From Gonatopus flavifemur (Eukaryota; Arthropoda; Insecta; Hymenoptera; Dryinidae), in contig JAFFJZ010000040.1 in NCBI GenBank assembly GCA_018340375.1, positions 1,178,001-1,242,000 of the forward strand: 64,000 bases of DNA, read 5' to 3'. The notes under the pieces were generated by a model. It saw nothing but the letters and a program-made list of their open reading frames with translations. It was not told the DNA's origin and did not search any database. Positions 34,656 through 46,200 of this stretch are shown here, one piece after another (within the stretch, counting starts at the first letter, position 1; every line of letters begins with the position of its first letter). The position numbers were made by a program, and so were the translations under genes.

Positions 34656-34693
34656 CACAGTGGGGCCAAATGCCAAAAAGCTGGCCAAAACCC
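34656..34693 (+). repeat. Left Transib TIR with RSS-like heptamer
   Basis: Heptamer CACAGTG is identical to the vertebrate V(D)J consensus heptamer. After 22 bases comes CCAAAACCC (34685-34693), matching 7 of 9 positions of the consensus nonamer ACAAAAACC. Confidence 0.85.
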
Positions 34694-35254
34694 CAAAAAT
34701 GAAGTTTGTAGTTGGGGATATTTGACCCTTGGGATAAGTAAGGTGATGTCCCAAGTATTGGAATTCTGATATAAGAAGATCTGATCCCCTCCCCCTGCCC
34801 TTGTGTACCAGTTGCAAAATACCCTCCTTGAAGTATAATCCGCGTGATTGAAAGACAGTAAAATAACAAGCATGTTCAAATAGACGCTGTGTCTCGAAAA
34901 ATGAACCGATTTAACTTTTTCAAATTGGAGTCTATTACTGAAACTATGTAGAATACACTAAAAATTAAGAGAATATCAATTTGATGAGTGGAAAATACTG
35001 ACAGAGCAATGATTGGATGTAATTTCTATATCTATAAATGAGAAAATGTGTTTGGTTTTTGAAGGAATAGTGGAGAATTACGCAAAATTACGTCGTTTAA
35101 CTTATTGGAGGTGGTGGATGGGACTCTTACCTAAACATCAGAAAAAAAACGGCTGCCCATGTCTGCCCCTAAGCAATTCCGCCATGTTTTTGTGCAGGAA
35201 ATCACAAAAAATTAGACGGAGTGATGAAGAGTCCTTAGATCCGTCTGAAACTTG

Positions 35255-35710
35255 ATACGCAGAAGTTTGTGGGGTCGCTGATTATGGATCCGTTGTCTTC
35301 ATTTCGGAATTCAAAATGGCGGATCCAATATGGCGGACGAAAATTGAAAGAAATCATCAGATTTTCTTCAAATTCGTTACCCAGGGGTTTCTGAGGTCGC
35401 TGATTACGAATCCGTTGTTTGAATTTCAAAATTCAAAATAGCGGATCCAATATGGCGGATGAAAATTGAAAAAATCATCGGATTGGCTTCAAACTCGGTA
35501 CCCTGAGGTTTTTAAGGTCGCTGATTCCGAATCCGGTGTCTGAATTCCGGAATTCAGAATGGCGGATCCAGTTTGGCAGAAAAAAATTGAAAAAATCATC
35601 AGATTTCCTTCAAACTCGGTATCCAGGGTTTTGTGGGGTCATTGATTACGAATCAGTTGTCAAATTCCAAGAATCAAAGATAGCGTATCTAATATGGTGG
35701 ACACAAAACT
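35255..35710 (+). repeat. Left internal satellite array of Transib, ~120 bp unit, about 4 units
   Basis: GTCGCTGATTACGAATCC-type blocks occur at about 35272, 35396, 35516 and 35636. Each is followed by a TTCAAAATGGCGGATCCAA block and GAAAATTGAAAAAATCATC. The same unit is present in opposite orientation at the right end of the element. Confidence 0.85.
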
Positions 35711-36596
35711 CAGAATTCAGTAGATTCGCTTTGAATTTTATCTCAACGTTAGTATGTGTTTCATTTCCAGTGTACATTTGCTGCACGAGGAAAACTGTAT
35801 GAGATTGATTACCATTCGTTTTTCTTCTCATCGCGGGCTTAGGGTACACAAAAGCCAGAAATCATTGATATTTAGGAAGATGATGGACCATTGAGAGAAA
35901 AACAGTATTGCTGGAGAATATTCGTAGTGAATTTACTATGAGTTGATGAATTCACTATGGGAAATGACAATAAAACTACCAACATTTAGTATTATTACTA
36001 CGAATTTTTGGTAACTTCAGTGCTAACATTCTTCAGCGATGCTCTTTTTCCCTAAAGTAACCGTCATTTTCCTAAATGTTTATAGATGTCATTCAAGTAT
36101 TGATATCTCTTTTCTTTTCGTGAACTAAATCATGACTCGCGATTTGGTGATCGTTCTTATGTTAACCTATCGTTTCCATGGCAACGTAAATAGTTGGTTG
36201 TAATCGGTCTGATTTCAAATGGTGCTTATCACAATTGTGCAATAGCTGTCACCGAATTCTTACTCTTGCTAGTAGTCGTTACCGTAAACTTTTTTCCGCG
36301 TGCGAGTTTGGAGCTTGGTGAATATTTTTCGTTTTTTAAAATCATTCAATGTTAACATACAATTCCAAATGAGATGGATTCCGCTGCCATAGGTGAGTGT
36401 TTCAACAACCTATATTTTCTTAGTAGTTTAATTTGAACAGTTGACTGCAAAAAAAATTAGCTTAAGAGGGTTGAATCCAACCCAAGAAAATTAGGAAAAT
36501 TTTTAGAAACACATGGGGTTTCTGTAGCGAATTTCATCGAATTCTACAACGTTTGTAGATTTCAAAGATGATTCAATGCCTATGACTCGGAGATAG
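35710..36596 (+). other. Transib 5' region: putative promoter, leader and first exon
   Basis: No long frame. An ATG at 36374 is followed by MDSAAI and a donor-like G|GTGAGT at 36392-36393, which may be a short first exon. A stretch at about 36470-36565 reads as NPRKLGKFLETHGVSVANF, coding-like, but ends in a stop out of phase with the main exon. I could not join these into a clean transcript. Confidence 0.35.
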
Positions 36597-39079
36597 ATGT
36601 ACAATATTTTAAGGAGCAGTCCTCTACCTACGTTGGATGAAAAGTTTACTTTCCTTCAAGGAAAAATCATCGAGATAACGTGTTGTAATAACAAAACTAC
36701 AGAGATCTCTAACCTTTTATCCACTTTTAAATGTGTATTCAAAAAGAGATGGGAATCTTCTCAAAGGACCGAAGAACGATTTCTCAAACATAATGAAGAA
36801 TGGTTAAAACAAGAGGTAGTGTTTTGTACTTTCAGGAATCCCCATTCTGTAACTGTTCACACGCAAGTGGGAAGACCTCTTGTTGAATTCAACGAATGTT
36901 CAGAAAGAACGAAACGTGGGAAAACGGAGAATATCAGAGTAAATACTCCTATCTCAGAGCTGTCTTACGCCACACAAATGTGTTTGAGAGCGTCTGAACA
37001 GATCGAAGCCGCAAAAATTGTAAAGGATGTTACATCTTCTGATCCTGAGCTTGCCAAAATGTATATGAAAGGTTATCAAACTTTCAAGCGAAATGAGCCA
37101 AAGATGTTGAATGATGAAGATGCTCTAGCTCTCCTAGTAGATGCCGAGCTCTCAAAACATCAGTACTGCTTATTGCGTGAAGCTGATCCGCAGAAATTTC
37201 CACCTTATAAAAAAATTCAACTGGCCAAACGCATGTGTTTCCCTAACAAGGAATTTATTCAAATAACAGAAACCTGCGCTGTTGTGCAACTACAAGCACT
37301 TCTTGATCACACAGCTACACGTATTTTAAAGCTACAGAATTCGGTTTTGTCAACTTTATCTGATGAAGAGTTACAAAACCTGGTACTTATTTCCAAATGG
37401 GGGTTTGATGGGAGCTCTGGCCACTCCTCATACAAACAAGCATATCAAAGTTCGGAAGCTAGTGATTCCGTTGTGTTCATTACTTCACTTGTGCCTCTCC
37501 GCCTACACTGCAATTCAAAAATAATTTGGCAGAATCCAAGGCCATCATCAACCAAATTTTGTAGGCCAATCAAAATAGAGTTTGTGAAAGAATCAACTGA
37601 AGTTTCGGTTGCAGAGAAGCTACGGGTTGATAATGGAATAGAAAATCTGAGGGCTACTTCTTTCAGAACTGATGAAAAACATGTTTCAGTGAAACATGAG
37701 ATGATTTTTTCTATGGTGGACGGGAAGGTATGCAATGCCATAACTGAGACAACCTATACCCAGAAATGCTATATATGTGGTGCCACATCTAAGGAATGCA
37801 ACAAAATTGATGATATAGTATCCAGGCCGGTCAAAACCGAAAACCTCCAGTTTGGTTTGTCTTGTCTACACGACTGGATACGATTTTTTGAGGGCCTCCT
37901 GCATTTGTCTTATAAGCTACCTATTCAGAAGTGGCAAGCACGAAGACGAGATAAAGCTTTGGTGGAAGAACGAAAAAAGGTTGTACAGAAAAGTTTTACA
38001 GAAAAATGTGGCCTCATTGTCGATGTTCCTAAGCCAGGGTTTGGGAACTCAAAGGATGGGAATACCGCTAGGCGATTTCCCGCACAACCCGAAGTTTCTG
38101 CCGAAATCACAGGGGTGGATGTCAACCTAATACAACGACTCCATGTAGTATTAGCTACCGTTTCAAGTGGCCATGAAATAGACGTTGAAAAGTTTCGGAG
38201 TTACGCTTTAGACACGGCACGCTACTACGCGACAAAATATCCGTGGTACTCAATGTCACCTACGATGCACAAGTTTTTGATCCACGGACCTGAAATCATT
38301 GCATCTGCTCTTCTACCTATAGGCCAATTGACTGAGGAAGCACAAGAGGCTCGTAACAAAGATTTTAAAAGGTGAAAATGATGTATATCACTTAATAATA
38401 GTCTATATTTGTCACAGTGGACTCGACACTTTGAAGGGGAAAATTTGACTTCTCAAGTACTGCAATCAGTTTGATACATTGCACAATACGTTTTTGACTA
38501 CTAGGCAAACTATATATTTATGGTAACCACGAGAATATATGTCCGCGAAGATTGTTTTGTTCTGGTAAGGAATTCGGGGAATTATGAATATTCATATACT
38601 TTTTTTTATTAATAAGCCACATTGTTCATCCTCTGGAAACATAAATTTATAGACTAGAAAACAATTTTGAGAATCAAGTAAACTTATGAATTAGAGGATT
38701 TATTCAAAACTTTATACTGATGACCCCAAAGTGCAGCTGCTTTTTGTTCTTCCTTGATTTTGCTTGTCATGTTGAGATCAAAAGCTTTAACGGTGTCGAT
38801 GAATACATAATTATATTCAAATATCTTAACAACATTCATTTCCAAAGGTACCGAGAGCATCACTCCAGGAAATGCAGTAGAGAAAAAACGAATGAAGACA
38901 TGTTTAAATGGTTCCTTTTGAGTTCTGATCCAATGTTATCGAGTAAAAGACAGTTGCCCAAGAAAAAACTAAAGTTTCTCCCTAGAGACGTGTTAAGCCT
39001 GATCAAAACTCCGGATATACTTGATAAAGACAACGTAACTTTCCCATTATCTTCCTCTGAGAGTGGAGAAGAAGACTAA
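36597..39079 (+). CDS. Transib transposase (RAG1-core-like), two exons
   Basis: Exons 36597-38371 and 38848-39079, joined by a GT..AG intron that keeps frame (AAAAG|G TAC CGA), give 668 residues from the Met at 36597. RAG1/Transib landmarks occur in order: KWGFDGSSGHSSYKQ with Asp271; IIWQNPRPSSTKFCRPI; MVDGKVCN with Asp375; the zinc pair CYIC near residue 390; KYPWYSMSPTMHKFLIHGPEII; and EEAQEARNKDFKRYR with Glu584. These align with RAG1 Asp600, Asp708, CxxC and Glu962 by motif. The Lys/Arg-rich second exon ends in an acidic SSSESGEED tail. No stops or frameshifts. A TAG lies just before the Met, so extra N-terminal exons are possible. The enzyme would cut at CACAGTG ends by a hairpin-type mechanism, as known for Transib. 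Confidence 0.9.
38372..38847 (+). other. Transposase intron, 476 bp
   Basis: Donor GTGAAAATG, acceptor TTCCAAAG. Splicing joins a split Arg codon and links the catalytic Glu motif directly to the RYREHHSRK segment expected from RAG1/Transib alignment (NKLFRRFRK in RAG1). An unspliced reading would stop at TGA 38373. Confidence 0.85.
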
Positions 39080-39319
39080 TCTGAGTAAAAAAAGTGTGGC
39101 AAAAGTAAAAACCATTACGATTTCAGTTTTTTATATTATTGTATATATTGTGAATGTATATATCTTTCGATTCAACACATTTGGTGTGTTAATATCATTC
39201 GATAATTATATTTATAATGATTCAATGTTGGAAATAATAATAATAATGATCATAATAGGAACAACAAAATGGGCCGTTTAGTTCTTGTTTAATATGACGT
39301 TATGAATGAAGTTTTGATT

Positions 39320-40255
39320 TTTGGCATCCGCCATCCTGAATTTTGGAATTCTGACAACGGATTCGTGATCAGCGATCCCGAAAACCCCTGGGTACCGAGT
39401 TTGAAGGGAATCCGATGATTTTTACAATTTTCGTCCGCTATATTGGGTCCGTTATTTTGAATTTTGAATTTCAGACCGTGGATTCGTAATCAGCGACCAC
39501 AGAAACCCCTGAGTACCGAGTTTGAAGAAAATGCGATGATTTTCTTAATTTTTGTCCACCATATTGGATCCGCCATTCTGAATTCCAAAATTTTGACAAC
39601 GGATTCGTAATTGGTGACCCCAAAAACTCCTGGATGCCGAGTTTGAAGAAAATCCGATGGTCTCCTCGATTTTATTCCACCATATTGGATCCGTCATTTT
39701 GAATTTCGAAATGCAGACAACGGATTTGTAATCAGCGACCCCAAAAATCCCTGGGTATCCAATTTGGAAAGAATCCGATAATTTTTTCAATTTTCGTCCG
39801 CCATATTGGATTTGCCATCCTGAATTTGGGAACTCAGACAGCGGATTCGTAATCAGCGACCCCAAAAACCCCTGATCACCAAATTTGAAAAAAATCCGAT
39901 GATTTTTTCCAATTTTCGTCCTCCATATTGGATCCGCCATTCTAAATTTCGAAATGAGAACAACGGATCCGTAATCAGCGACCCCAAAAACCGTTCGGTA
40001 CCCAATTTGAGGAGAATCCGATGATTTTTAAAATTTTCGTCCGTCATATTGGATTCGCCATTTTGAATTTTGGAACTCAAACAGCAGATTCGTAATCAGC
40101 GACCCCAAAAACCCCTGATCACCAAGTTTGAAGAAAATCCGATGGTTTCTTTCAATTTTCGTCCGCCATATTGGATCCGCCATTTTGAATTTTGAAATTC
40201 TGACAACGGATTCGTAATCAGTGACCCCATAAACTTCCCGAGTACGAAATCGCAA
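39320..40255 (-). repeat. Right internal satellite array of Transib, ~120 bp unit, 8 units, inverted
   Basis: GGATTCGTAATCAGCGACCCC-type blocks occur at about 39362, 39481, 39602, 39722, 39843, 39964, 40085 and 40207, almost exactly 120 bases apart. The orientation is opposite to the left array. The array ends about 20-25 bases from the inner edge of the right TIR. Confidence 0.9.
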
Positions 40256-40275
40256 GCGAATTTGAGAGCCCCTTA

Positions 40276-40313
40276 TAATTTTGTCCAGCTTTTTGGCATT
40301 TGGCCTCACTGTG
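40276..40313 (-). repeat. Right Transib TIR with RSS-like heptamer
   Basis: Read on the minus strand it begins CACAGTG. After 22 bases comes ACAAAATTA, matching 6 of 9 of the RSS nonamer, including the ACAAAA core. Confidence 0.85.
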
Positions 40314-41200
40314 TGACGGTTACTCCTGATGGTCCTCCTGTCTCTCTCTCTCTCTCTCTCTCTCTTTTGGACGAAGATCGAAGACGTGCCGGTTCACGAT
40401 TAAATTTCAACGCGATTTGAATGCCAAAAATGACTTGATTACACTTAGTTTCACTGATTTTATTACAACGGAAAAGAAAAACTGATTCTATTCGCGAATC
40501 TCGGTTGGAAGTATAGACTTATTCTACAAAGTCCCGTTTCACTAAGTTGCAATCGTGACTAAGGCAAAAGGAATGAATTTTTTGAGGAACGTTGCGTTGA
40601 AAAAAAATTATCGAAACATGAATTTCCTACAAAAGACGCCGTGGAACCTTCCAAAGGGACACGCTTTTACGATTTATTGCTAACTCGAAGTATGTAATCG
40701 TCAACTTGGCTTCAATCGTATCCTCGTTTCTACCCTCTTGCGGAGAAGGACGGACTTGTCTTCGCGTATGGAAAATCGGCTGTTCAACAAAACTTTCGCG
40801 TAACGAATCTCCCGATTTTTCATTGTCCGTCCTATTTACGTGTTCTCCATCTGGGTGATGGAACACGCCAGATCCTGGCAAGAGGGGTTTTTCTGCCGAC
40901 TCAACTGCCTGATCAGCAGTGATTAGTCAATTTGGTATTCGGGAAGAGAGAGAGACACGGGCACTTGGGTACCGTGAACAAAGACAGCGAATCCGCGGGC
41001 GTTGGACTTTGGTTCCGCGTTGGTATGTTCCCTCACGGTGCAGCGGTGCCTCGAAAATATGCATCGATGTGGACATCGATGCGAGCTCTGACCTAGATTT
41101 CTTTCTTCCTGCTCAGCGTTTTGTTTGAGCGTACGTTTGTTTCTTACATACTATGAGTCGATATATGTATATATTTGAATATACATATATTTTGAATAAT
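40314..41200. other. Flank of Transib / 5' side of the MULE gene
   Basis: Contains a CT microsatellite (about 40341-40366). No zinc-finger exon that would belong to the MULE transposase was recognised. Confidence 0.4.
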
Positions 41201-41202
41201 GT

Positions 41203-42489
41203 TTGAATGCAGAAGAACATCCAGAAATGCCACCTGCTCAGATTTTGAGAACCGAACTTGCACGTGTACCTAGTAGTGTTTTGAACCAATTACCCGGAAG
41301 AAAAAATCTCAAGAAATCCTTGCGCAGACAACGTCGTCGAGATTTACCAGCGAACCCAAAATCGATTACAGATTTACAAGCACTACCTGAACGCTATACG
41401 GATTCCTTATCAGGCGAAAGATTCTTGGTGCACGACAACATGGATGAAAAAAATCGGGTTATTGTGTTTGCAACTCGACGTAATTTGGAAGTACTCTCAA
41501 AAGCTAATACCTGGTTCGTTGATGGGACATTCAAGGTTGGTTTCAGTGCTCTTATATGTTGGTATAAAATATTGATTATTCTCTTTATATTGTAGGTTGC
41601 ACCAACTATTCTCATGCAACTATTCACAATCCTAGGTACTGTCGCAAAAAACAGAATGAATGTTGAAAGCCCCGTTGAATACGTCGCATTGCCTCTCGTA
41701 TATGCACTCCTCTCTTCCAAAGAAACTACTCAATATTTCGATGTCCTCTCTGCTGTTGTTACCTCTGCTAATGGATTTAGAATTCAAAATTGCCAACCAC
41801 GTAAAATCATGGGTGACTTCGAGCTGGCTATAATGAACGCGTGCAAACAAATGTTTCCTGAAGCCACATATACTGGATGCTTTTTCCATTTCACACAAAA
41901 CGTCTATCGCAAAGTTCAAGATAGTGGATTACAAACCAATTATGCTGATCCTAATGATCCCTACTCAACCAAATTATACACAAACATGTTGATGGCGTTA
42001 TCTTTCGCCCCTATTCCAGATGTTCAATGTACATTCCGACGTCTAAAAGATGATTTGCCGGAAGAACTTCTACCTATCGCAGAGTATTTGGAAGAATTTC
42101 ATATCCTTGGCCGTCGCGTAGAGGTAATCGTAGAGCAGTGGCACTTAGGTACCCGATTCCCATATGGAATCAATACGAATCCAGTCTCACGGGAAAACAC
42201 AAAAGCAATAATTCAAGCCAGGGGACGGCACAATCGATTCAGATTAGTAGTTGGGAAACATCACCCGGACTTATACACAGCATTGATTGAAATCCAGAAA
42301 GAACAAGCTGATTCTGAAATAGCAATAGCCGAATTGAGTATTGGGAGGGCTGTAGAAGCTGGTCCAAAAAAGAAGTGGCGTGACACTCAGAACCGAATCA
42401 TAGGCATTGTTCGTCAATATGAAAATTATAAAGCAGATGATGACATTTTGAAACACCTACGAACGATTGCTCAAACTATTGTTCTCTGA
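41203..42489 (+). CDS. MULE-type transposase, two exons visible, 5' end missing
   Basis: Exon 41203-41535 and exon 41596-42489 are joined by a 60 bp GT..AG intron (donor AAG|GTTGG, acceptor TTGTAG|GTT). The first ends WFVDGTFK, the first-Asp motif of the MULE transposase domain. The second continues with IMGDFELAIMNACKQMFP (second Asp) and TGCFFHFTQ, the C..H motif usual for MULE. Later residues (VIVEQWHLGTRFP) fit the C-terminal part. No ATG opens the first exon; an acceptor-like TTTGAATGCAG at 41202-41212 suggests an upstream exon, commonly a FLYWCH zinc finger in insect members, but none is seen. An AATAAA lies at about 42511. The frame is open throughout, so it could be functional. Confidence 0.8.
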
Positions 42490-42589
42490 TTATACAATGA
42501 TGAAATTTTTTAATAAACAATTCTTCTTCATAACATACTTACGTTTGATTCTTTTGAGGATTTATGAATCTGGATTTAGGAACGAATAA

Positions 42590-42690
42590 TTAGGAAAAAA
42601 AATTTTAGGAAAAATCGATTAGGAAAAAAAAATTAGAAGAAAATGGTTTTAGGAAAAACGGGCATGAGGGGAATCGGCTTAAGGATAATT
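42590..42690 (+). repeat. TTAGGAAAAA short-unit repeat
   Basis: Five or six copies of TTAGGAAAAA or TTAGAAGAAAA. It is the inverted counterpart of 33230-33365. Confidence 0.6.
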
Positions 42691-42699
42691 TCCGGTAAT

Positions 42700-43200
42700 C
42701 GAGTGGATCTCCCTGGATTGTTCTGAATCTCTCTGCATCTCTCTAAATTCTGAGGATCTCTCTGAATTTCTATAAATCTCTCGGGATTTGATGTATTCAG
42801 GTTTCAAAGAATCTCTCTGAATTACTATGAACCTCGCTGACCCTTTCTAAAAAGTCTGACAAACAATTTTTCCTAATTTACCTGACTCTGTGAGTCTCTG
42901 ACATTCCCTGAATATCTCCGAAGTCCTCAACCAAGAATTTTACTGAATCAATTTCTCCCTGAATTTCTCTGGATTCCTCTGAATCTCTCTGAATTACTCT
43001 GAACCTCTCAAACTCCTGAATATTTCTGAAAAATTCCACGCACATTTTTTCTCAATTTATCTATCTCTGAGAGTCTCTGACACTCTCTGAATACCTCCGA
43101 AATCCTGAACTGAAAATTTTACTGAATCAATTTGTCTCTAAATTTTTCTGAATTCCTCTGAATTACTCTGAATTACTCTGAATTACTCTAAATATTCTAA
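42700..43200 (+). repeat. CTCTCTGAAT degenerate repeat tract
   Basis: About 30 imperfect copies of a 9-15 base unit, CTCTGAATTxCTCTGAATCCT, with two larger blocks containing CTGACTCTGTGAGTCTCTGAC-like words about 180 bases apart. Confidence 0.7.
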
Positions 43201-46200
43201 TTTCCAAGCACCTTACCATAACAAGGGTTTTTTTTCTCTAAAACTGGTTATTTTTATTGTATTGCACCCACTATATATTGAAATACGAAGGTATAGGGGT
43301 AACCAAACACTGCCAGAACAACCACTTACTCTCCCCCAACTCATCAATGCAAATGAGGAACCACTAGTCAACTTAGATGATGGTCCAACACCCGCCAAGG
43401 TATTCACATACATTTACAATCTTGGGGAAATATTCAAGGGGTATGAACACTGTAAACGTTGGAATTTTGAATCTTTTTTTGTGTGATGGATGGAAAAATC
43501 GGCTGAATGGATCAATGTGAAACCTTGTATTTCTCTTTATTGAACTGATTTGTACATAATGACAATTCATTTACAAGATTTTGTTGCATGCTGGTCGATC
43601 AAAAATAGCACCCTTTTGAGATTCCTACAATGTAGTGGATAGCTTTTCAACAAAACGGAACATCTTGTAACGGTACGATTATATAGTCAGAACTAAAATG
43701 TTACATATTCTAATCATCAATCATGATCGTACCGTTGCAACGCCCGAGTGGTGTCCACCGGTGATGCACGCAAATAAATTTGGTATGCCTCGAGACGATA
43801 CATATAATAATGACACAGGCGAAATATAAATAGTTATCGTCGCGTGGTAATCATTACGTGTAATGAGCCTACCATGTATATCAATGTATCATCGGAAAAT
43901 TAGCATTTCTTCGTACCGCGCATCACCAACTTATCTAGTGAACCGAATTATCAACCAAAAATGTCGTTCCTTATACAACCACTAGGTTTTCACATGAAAT
44001 CATGTTAACTTCAAATTTCTCGGGTTATATGAACCCCCTCCAGCGCTTTGATCGAGGACTTCCACTTGGCATTCATTGCTGTACCTGACGACATACGTTC
44101 ATCACACTATCTCAAGCGTGGCTCAACAATTCAAAGGGAAAATCCTTTCATTCCTTTCCAGCTTGAACTCGTATGCATGTCAGTTGCACTGAAGAAAGTG
44201 GTGCTCGATAAACCTTTTCCATGGCGGAACAGGTGAGGAAAAGCATCGTTTTCTTTTAGAAACATAACCTTTTTTGGGTAATCACTAGAAGTATTGTCGT
44301 TTCACGACACGCAATACGGAGACATTAACATGAGCAACCCATTCCTGTTGCAGGGATGCTAGGCTTATGAATTATGTCGACGGTGATTGAACAAAAAAGG
44401 CAGTAGAACTAACGTGCCAAGGAGAAGTCCATTTTTCCATTCATGGTTTTCTTAACAAACCATCTGGTAGTTTAGTTTTTTCATTTGGATATTGAGAGAG
44501 TATCGTCACCAATCTATGTTGGTGAAGATGGTCCCTCAAGACTTCCGTGTCACTCGAAACGCGTGGGCTGCCTCAACTCGTTGAGAAATCTTTCTCAACC
44601 TTTGAGTATTCTCGGCAGCACACTCGTTTATGAGTTATATCAATTTTTTTATTATTATTATTGTGTGATAATCGGCGTCCATTCAAAAGTAATTATCTTG
44701 AATAATTCGGATACAATGGAATAAAAAACTCGTTCTTCATTTTTCTTTCTTAGCCTCCATACCAAAGAAGGCCTAAGGAGCACTCGTCTCATATCTCCTT
44801 GTGATTAATGAATCCTAATACACTTATCACATATCTTGCTTATCACAGCGCCTGTCCGTACCGAATCCTTGTATTCGTATTGTCGAATCTGAGGTCAAGT
44901 TCACCCTTTCATTGAAACATTATCGCATCGTCTCTTGCAATGTTTTATATCAAGTCGACTTGACGTTTCTTACCCTTGATAACATCATTCTTTCATTTCA
45001 TGTTACTTGATTAGCCAGAAACTATCATTATTGTTGTGATAGTGAGGGGTGATTCAAGTATTGAAATATATTTTTTATTTTATGTATTCATTACAAATAC
45101 AGAGTAAAATCACAATCTGAGAGCGAAAAACAGAGCCATATAGCATTTATTTCCAAAAGAAATAATTTGGGAAATGATTGGAGGAAGTATAATAAGTCTT
45201 ATGCAACGTAGATATATCTTTTAGAAATCTTAAAATGTTCTTATTCCAAAAAGATATTATTCAGAAACTTTTGAAAGGTTTCTGAAAAAGTTCTTGAAGG
45301 TATCTTTTGAAACCAAGAACATTTCACGACTTCTAAAAGATATTTTCTTATGTTTCAAAATATTACTTGCATTGCTCTTTATTATTCCTGAAGTCTTTTT
45401 TTAGCAAAAAAATGTATGTGGACATTCTTGAAACATATGCGAATGGACATAGCTTAGCGTAGGGGATTTCGAGAATATTCATGTGAAAACATTGATTTGA
45501 GAAAATTGTCACTATTCAGAAGAACAAAATCGCACTTTTCTCGGAATCGACAACATAAAATTTGTCTCAAAAAAAGTCAATGATGAAAAAAGTAGCTACG
45601 TTGTTCTGTAGAAACACGTTTTCTCTACAAGATGCATTTTGTATCCAACTGATCGGACAAAACTGTCTGGAGTATGGGATCAACCAAGTCGAAAAATATG
45701 ATCTCTAGTGAATGGCATTTGAACCTGGAGACAACACGAGGCGAATAAATCAATTTCGGGTTGGTTTTAGACTACATTACATTCAACCAACGTTCGAATC
45801 TCTTCAGGTTCATATTCAGTGAACCTCCAGATAAAACATCGGTGCCATGATAAAACGTAACAAGTTTTATCATTTCACAGATTTTGAAGAAATCAACACG
45901 TCACAAATCATAGAAAAGTAAACCTTTATCTTCATTGCTTTTTCCAAGCGTTTTGGTTAATTTTACATATTATTCTTCACTCTTTTTCGGAAGAACGAAA
46001 AAATTTTCCTTCCTGTATGTTTTCGTAGAGATTTCAATTTTTGAAATGAGTTCATTCTCGTTCTTCCTCAAGTTTTCCCTCTCTCAGGATTTGAGCACTA
46101 ATTACTTTTTGTCATGGAAGAAATTCAAAGACCAAGCGGACTTGTTACCTTTTATAATGTGACCGACGATATGTAGCTCCATGTTGAAGCTCCATTGACG

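Larger units (their letters stand above)
34656..40313 (+). mobile_element. Complete Transib element, 5,658 bp, with TGACG target duplication
   Basis: The left terminus CACAGTGGGGCCAAATGCC (34656) and right terminus, reading CACAGTGAGGCCAAATGCC on the minus strand (ending 40313), are inverted over about 35 bp with few mismatches. Perfect 5 bp direct repeats TGACG flank the element (34651-34655 and 40314-40318). A RAG1-like transposase lies inside. Five-base GC-rich duplications and CAC-starting ends that resemble the RAG heptamer are established Transib hallmarks. Two inverted satellite arrays sit inside the ends. The element appears full length. Confidence 0.92.

Noticed and set aside
35945..35970. 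CACTATGGG as a nested Transib end
   Set aside because: No inverted partner or 5 bp duplication; the true ends are at 34656 and 40313.
38416..38423. CACAGTGG heptamer inside the Transib intron
   Set aside because: Single occurrence without the TIR sequence that follows the heptamer at the real ends; likely chance.
43262..44236. Host exons at 43262-43486 and 44048-44236
   Set aside because: Protein-like composition but no recognised domain, start context or matching splice sites.
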